64,000 bases of DNA from Actinopolymorpha rutila. GTDB lineage: Bacteria; Actinomycetota; Actinomycetes; Propionibacteriales; Actinopolymorphaceae. Under the pieces are notes generated by a model. That model had not been told where the DNA came from. It ran no database searches and worked only from the letters and a program-made list of their open reading frames with translations. Numbering within the stretch: the stretch's first letter is position 1; the number at the start of each line of letters is the position of its first letter. Made by a program: the position numbers and the translations under genes. This document shows positions 60,071 to 64,000 of the stretch, in pieces. The DNA is taken from positions 3,534,001 to 3,598,000 of the forward strand of contig NZ_JACBZH010000001.1 in assembly GCF_013407855.1 (NCBI RefSeq), written 5' to 3'.

Positions 60071-62236
60071 ATGGCGGACAAACAGAGCAACCCCGGTGGA
60101 GCCGCCGGTCAGGCACCGACGGCCGACCGGCCCGATGGGATCCGCAACATCGTGCTGGTCGGCCCCTCAGGCTCCGGCAAGACGACCCTGGTCGAGGCCC
60201 TGCTGGCGGCCACGGGAGCGATCCCCCGCCCCGGCCGGGTGGAGGACGGCGCGACCGTCAGCGACTTCGACGAGGTGGAGCATCGCCAGCAGCGGTCGGT
60301 CGGTCTTTCCCTGGCACCGGTCGTCCACGACGGCATCAAGATCAACCTTCTGGACACCCCCGGGTACGCCGACTTCGTGGGCGAGCTCCGGGCCGGACTG
60401 CGCGCCGCCGACTGCGCGTTGTTCGTGATCGCCGCGAGCGAGGGTGTCGACGGCCCCACCGAGGCGCTGTGGCAGGAGTGCGCCTCGGTGCGTATGCCGC
60501 GGGCGGTGGTGATCACCAAGCTCGACCACCACCGTGCCGACTACGCGGGTGTGCTGGCGCAGGCGCAGGCGGCGTTCGGGGAGAAGGTGCTGCCGCTGTA
60601 CCTCCCGGTCGACGGCCAGGGCGAGGTGAGCGGCCTGGTCGGGCTGTTGTCGGAGAAGCTGTTCGACTACTCCTCGGGCAGCCGCACCGAGGGCACGGCA
60701 CCGCAGGAGTACGCCGACGCCACGGCGGACGCGCGGGGCACCCTGATCGAGGGCGTCATCGAGGAGTCCGAGGACGAGACGTTGATGGACCGCTACCTCG
60801 GCGGCGAACAGATCGACGCGAAGGTCCTGGTGGACGACCTGGAGAAGGCGGTCGCGCAGGCGTCGTTCTTCCCCGCTCTGCCGGCGTGCTCGACCACCGG
60901 CGTCGGCATGGCCGAGCTGCTGGAGGTGATGACGAGCGCGTTCCCCTCCCCGCTCGAACACCCCCAGCCCGAGGTCTACACCCCGGTGGGCAAGTCCGAG
61001 GGCCGGCTGCCCTGCGACCCCGACGGTCCCCTGCTCGCCGAGGTGGTGAAGACCTCCTCCGACCCCTACGTCGGCCGGATCAGCCTGGTGCGGGTCTTCT
61101 CCGGCACCGTACGACCGGACACCGGGCTACACGTGTCCGGGCACTCCTCGGCGTTCTTCGGTGAGGACCGGGGCCACGAGGACCACGACGAGGACGAGCG
61201 GGTCGGTTCGCTGTCGTCGCCGCTGGGCAAGGTGCAACGCTCGCTGAACCACTGCGTGGCCGGGGACATCTGTGCCATCGGCAAGCTGTCCCGCGCGGAG
61301 ACCGGCGACACCCTCTCGGCCCGGGAACGCCCGCTTCTGATGCGCCCCTGGTCGATGCCCGAGCCGCTGCTCCCGATCGCGGTCACCGCGCACGCCAAGG
61401 CGGACGAGGACAAGTTGTCGCTCGGGCTGGCCCGGCTGGGTGCGGAGGACCCGACGCTGCGGATCGAGCACAACGCCGAGACCCACCAGCTGGTGCTGTG
61501 GTGCATGGGCGAGGCACACGCCGACGTCGTTCTCGACCGGCTCGCCAACCGGTACGGCGTGTCGGTGGACCAGGTTCCCCTGCGGGTGCCGCTGCGGGAG
61601 ACGTTCGGCCGTAAGGCGTCCGGGCGGGGGCGGCACGTCAAGCAGAGCGGCGGCCACGGCCAGTACGCCGTCTGCGAGATCGAGGTCGAGCCGCTCCCCC
61701 AGGGCTCGGGCCTGGAGTTCGTGGACAAGGTGGTCGGTGGCGCGGTGCCCCGGCAGTTCATCCCGAGCGTGGAGAAGGGCGTACGCGCCCAGATGGAACG
61801 CGGGATCACCGCCGGCTACCCCGTCGTCGACATCCGGGTGACGCTGGTGGACGGGAAGGCGCACAGCGTCGACTCCTCCGACATGGCCTTCCAGACCGCG
61901 GGCGCGCTCGCACTGCGCGAGGCCGCCCCGGAGGGCGGGGTCTGTCTCCTCGAACCCGTCGACCTGGTGTCGGTGCTGGTCGACGACGACTTCGTGGGAA
62001 CCGTGATGGGCGACCTGTCCGGCCGGCGCGGCCGGGTGCTCGGCACCGAGCCCGTCGGGCAGGGGCGGACGCTGGTGAAGGCGGAGGTGCCCCAGATCGA
62101 GATCACGCGGTACGCCGTCGACCTGCGGTCGATGGCGCACGGCAACGGCAGCTTCAACCGGGAGTTCGTGCGGTACGAGCCGATGCCGGCGCAGCTGGCG
62201 AGCAAGCTCGCGCAGGAGCAGGCCGCCGACGGCTGA
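60071..62236 (+). CDS. EF-G-like GTPase (elongation factor G paralogue, EF-G2 type)
   Basis: A 721-residue translational GTPase. G1 is GPSGSGKT, G3 is DTPGYADF and G4 is TKLDHH (TKxD rather than NKxD). The later EF-G domains are recognisable (HVKQSGGHGQYAVCEIEVEP, then the C-terminal EPVGQGRTLVKAEVPQIEI). The ATG at 60071 has AAGGAGG eight bases upstream. This subgroup lies apart from the true EF-G of the str operon and is of uncertain function; ribosome rescue or tetracycline-like roles are speculative. A divergent gap separates it from pgsA. Confidence 0.9.
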   Translation: MADKQSNPGGAAGQAPTADRPDGIRNIVLVGPSGSGKTTLVEALLAATGAIPRPGRVEDGATVSDFDEVEHRQQRSVGLSLAPVVHDGIKINLLDTPGYADFVGELRAGLRAADCALFVIAASEGVDGPTEALWQECASVRMPRAVVITKLDHHRADYAGVLAQAQAAFGEKVLPLYLPVDGQGEVSGLVGLLSEKLFDYSSGSRTEGTAPQEYADATADARGTLIEGVIEESEDETLMDRYLGGEQIDAKVLVDDLEKAVAQASFFPALPACSTTGVGMAELLEVMTSAFPSPLEHPQPEVYTPVGKSEGRLPCDPDGPLLAEVVKTSSDPYVGRISLVRVFSGTVRPDTGLHVSGHSSAFFGEDRGHEDHDEDERVGSLSSPLGKVQRSLNHCVAGDICAIGKLSRAETGDTLSARERPLLMRPWSMPEPLLPIAVTAHAKADEDKLSLGLARLGAEDPTLRIEHNAETHQLVLWCMGEAHADVVLDRLANRYGVSVDQVPLRVPLRETFGRKASGRGRHVKQSGGHGQYAVCEIEVEPLPQGSGLEFVDKVVGGAVPRQFIPSVEKGVRAQMERGITAGYPVVDIRVTLVDGKAHSVDSSDMAFQTAGALALREAAPEGGVCLLEPVDLVSVLVDDDFVGTVMGDLSGRRGRVLGTEPVGQGRTLVKAEVPQIEITRYAVDLRSMAHGNGSFNREFVRYEPMPAQLASKLAQEQAADG

Positions 62237-62267
62237 CCCGCGCGAGCTGACCCGGGCGAGCTGATCC

Positions 62268-62324
62268 GGGCGGCGGTCCGCCGGGGCGAGGTCAGGTCAA
62301 CCTCGTGCCGGCGGACCGCCGCCC
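62268..62324 (+). terminator. Long hairpin after the EF-G paralogue
   Basis: A perfect 15-bp outer stem (GGGCGGCGGTCCGCC / GGCGGACCGCCGCCC) surrounds an inner hairpin (GCGAGGT ... ACCTCGT). It begins 32 bp after the stop codon of the EF-G-like gene. Confidence 0.75.
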
Positions 62325-62442
62325 GTTGCCGCGGTCCAGCGGGGAGGCGGACCGGTGGCCAGTGCAGGAAGGTGCGCCCCGGCGTGGGCCGATGCGTCAC
62401 TACGCTCGACCCCAGCCCCACCTGCCTCAGGAAGGATCGTCC

Positions 62443-63417
62443 ATGCCCCTGACGTTCGACATGCCGAGGGAAAAGCTCGCGACGTACACCGGCACCAACC
62501 CCCGGCCCGCGGACTTCGACGAGTACTGGGACGCCGCACTGGCCGAGCTGGACTCCCTCGACCCGAAGGTCGAGCTGGAGCCGGCCGACTTCCAGACGCC
62601 GTTCGCCGAGTGTTTCCACCTGTGGTTCCAGGGCACCGGCGGCGCCCGGGTGCACGCCAAGCTGCTCCGTCCCCGCAACGCCTCCGGGCAGCACCCCGGT
62701 GTGGTCCACTTCCACGGCTACTCCGGCCGCTCGGCCGACTGGTCGGAGCTGCTCGGCCACGTGGCGCTCGGGTTCACCGTCGCCGCGCTGGACTGCCGCG
62801 GTCAGGGCGGGCTGTCGGAGGACGTCGGCGGGGTGACCGGCTGGACGCTGCGCGGTCACATCGTCCGCGGCCTCGACGACGGCCTGGCGCAGGCTCCGGA
62901 GAAGCTCTACTACCGCCACGTCTACCTCGACACCGCGCTGCTGGCCCGGATCGTCATGGGCATGGACGAGGTGGACGAGAACCGCGTCGGCGCCACCGGC
63001 GGCAGCCAGGGCGGCGGGCTGACCCTCGCCTGTGCGGCGCTGGAGCCCCGGATCAAGCTGGCCGCCCCGACGTTCCCGTTCCTGACCGACTACCGGCGGG
63101 TGTGGGACCTCGACCTGGCCAAGAACGCCTACGCCGAACTGCAGGAGTGGTTCCGCCGCTTCGACCCGCTGCACGAACGCGAGGACGAGGTCTTCACGAC
63201 CCTCGGATACATCGACGTCCAGCACCTCGCACCGAGGATCCGGGCGGAGATCCTGATGGGCGTGGGCCTCGGAGACCAGGTCTGCCCGCCGTCCACACAG
63301 TTCGCGGCGTACAACAAGATCACCAGCGAGAAGTCGCTGCGGATGTACCCCGACTACGGCCACGAGGGCCTGCCCGGCAACGGCGACGCGATCTACACGT
63401 TCCTGTCCCAGCTGTAG
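62443..63417 (+). CDS. Carbohydrate esterase family 7 (acetyl xylan esterase / cephalosporin-C deacetylase)
   Basis: A 324-residue alpha/beta-hydrolase. The nucleophile Ser is in GGSQGGG, the Asp in [10 protein letters not shown], the His in DYGHEGLPG, and the oxyanion segment is [16 protein letters not shown] is typical of CE7. It has no signal peptide, as is usual for CE7, so it deacetylates imported sugars in the cytoplasm. AGGAAGGA stands seven bases before the ATG at 62443. It is convergent with the regulator gene. Confidence 0.9.
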   Translation: MPLTFDMPREKLATYTGTNPRPADFDEYWDAALAELDSLDPKVELEPADFQTPFAECFHLWFQGTGGARVHAKLLRPRNASGQHPGVVHFHGYSGRSADWSELLGHVALGFTVAALDCRGQGGLSEDVGGVTGWTLRGHIVRGLDDGLAQAPEKLYYRHVYLDTALLARIVMGMDEVDENRVGATGGSQGGGLTLACAALEPRIKLAAPTFPFLTDYRRVWDLDLAKNAYAELQEWFRRFDPLHEREDEVFTTLGYIDVQHLAPRIRAEILMGVGLGDQVCPPSTQFAAYNKITSEKSLRMYPDYGHEGLPGNGDAIYTFLSQL

Positions 63418-63483
63418 GACCCCCGGGTTCACCGACTCTCACCGGCTCGGGCCGGGGCACGAACGTGGGCGCCTGCCGCGCCC

Positions 63484-64000
63484 TCACCTCGGCTCCGGCC
63501 CGAACCTGCGCAGGTACGCCGACGGGCTGAGTCCGGTCTCCCGCCGCATCAGCACGCGCAGGTTGGCGGCCGTACCCAGCCCACTGCGCCGGGCCACCCA
63601 CTCGAAACGGGACTCTCCGCGTTCGATCAGCCGGCAGGCCAGCGCGACGCGCTCCCCGGTGAGCCACGCCCACGGCGTCGTGCCGAGCTGAGCCCGGAAA
63701 CGGCGGCGCAGGGTGGCCGGGCTGACCCGTGCCCGCGCTGCCAGGCCCACCACGGTGAGGGGCTCGCCCAGTCGTTCGGTGGCCCAGGCGAGCACCGGTG
63801 CGAGTGACTCGTCAGGAGCGTCCGGCACCGCGCGCTCGACGAACTGCTGCTGCCCGCCGTCGCGGTGGGCGGCGAAGACCAGCCGGCGGCTGACGGCGTT
63901 CGCCACCTCTGCACCGTGGTCCTTCCGGACGATGTGGATGCCGAGGTCGAGTGCCGCCGCGCTGCCGGCAGCGGTCAGGATGTCGCCGTCGTCGACGAAC
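63484..64000 (-). CDS. AraC-family regulator with amidase-like N-terminus (GlxA type), partial
   Basis: Runs off the right edge; only the C-terminal ~171 residues are in the window. The part nearest the edge (DDGDILTAAGSAAALDLGIHIV) is the end of a DJ-1/PfpI-like domain, and the C-terminal ~100 residues are a double helix-turn-helix AraC domain (PLTVVGLAARARVSPATLRRRFRAQLG, then SRFEWVARRSGLGTAANLRVLMRR). This layout is that of GlxA/FtrA regulators. Its target is unknown. Confidence 0.85.
   Translation of the reverse strand, partial: FVDDGDILTAAGSAAALDLGIHIVRKDHGAEVANAVSRRLVFAAHRDGGQQQFVERAVPDAPDESLAPVLAWATERLGEPLTVVGLAARARVSPATLRRRFRAQLGTTPWAWLTGERVALACRLIERGESRFEWVARRSGLGTAANLRVLMRRETGLSPSAYLRRFGPEPR

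Overview
The window looks like a chromosomal segment of a high-GC actinomycete (Actinomycetota). Almost every codon ends in G or C, GTG starts are common, and the gene content is conserved actinobacterial housekeeping: pyr operon, BldD, EF-P, aro genes, PIM lipid synthesis, PdxS/PdxT, ruvCAB, secDF, a long RelA/SpoT-type Rel. BldD suggests a developmentally complex, possibly mycelial or sporulating lineage; I cannot name the genus from sequence alone. No rRNA, tRNA, CRISPR array, transposase, integrase or prophage gene was seen.

Layout. 1-9.4 kb (minus strand): pyrR-pyrB-pyrC-carA-carB-pyrF, tightly overlapping, then cysQ. A hairpin matching the PyrR-binding consensus sits directly upstream of the pyrR ribosome-binding site. 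9.4-10.3 kb: bldD (plus), with a BldD-like box over its predicted promoter. 10.3-14.2 kb: four-gene OpuC-type osmoprotectant ABC transporter (minus). 14.6-17.3 kb: nusB, efp, M24 peptidase, aroQ. 17.3-18.7 kb (plus): L7/L12-like membrane protein, MerR regulator, Cys-rich small protein. 18.8-28.4 kb (minus): aroB, aroK, aroC, prepilin peptidase, aroE, mltG, ruvX, alaS, two small membrane-anchored proteins. 28.5-40.4 kb (minus): rarA, a five-gene peptide/nickel-type ABC transporter, aspS, hisS, MBL-fold hydrolase. 40.6-42.3 kb (plus): a cyclophilin-like membrane anchor without its catalytic domain, then a DUF349 protein. 42.4-59.8 kb (minus): rel, apt, secF, secD, yajC, ruvB, ruvA, ruvC, Ser/Thr kinase, yebC, pdxT, pdxS, LemA-like protein, pimA-type glycosyltransferase, acyltransferase, pgsA-type synthase. 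60.1-63.4 kb (plus): EF-G paralogue and a CE7 esterase. The window ends inside an AraC/GlxA-type regulator.

How the genes work together. The left half holds de novo UMP synthesis under likely PyrR translational control, and most of the shikimate pathway (aroQ, aroB, aroE, aroK, aroC). The middle holds translation and stringent-response genes (alaS, aspS, hisS, efp, rel). The right half holds Holliday junction processing (ruvCAB), SecDF-YajC secretion, vitamin B6 synthesis and phosphatidylinositol mannoside synthesis. Many neighbours overlap by 1-4 nt (ATGA, GTGA, TGATG), so translational coupling is probably pervasive.

I found no clear new multi-gene system. The most interesting signals are regulatory or at protein level: the PyrR hairpin, the BldD autoregulatory box with nearby repeats, the operator-like inverted repeat ahead of the peptide transporter, the decayed PPIase-like gene, the alanine-rich RuvC tail, and variant functional motifs in BldD and EF-P.
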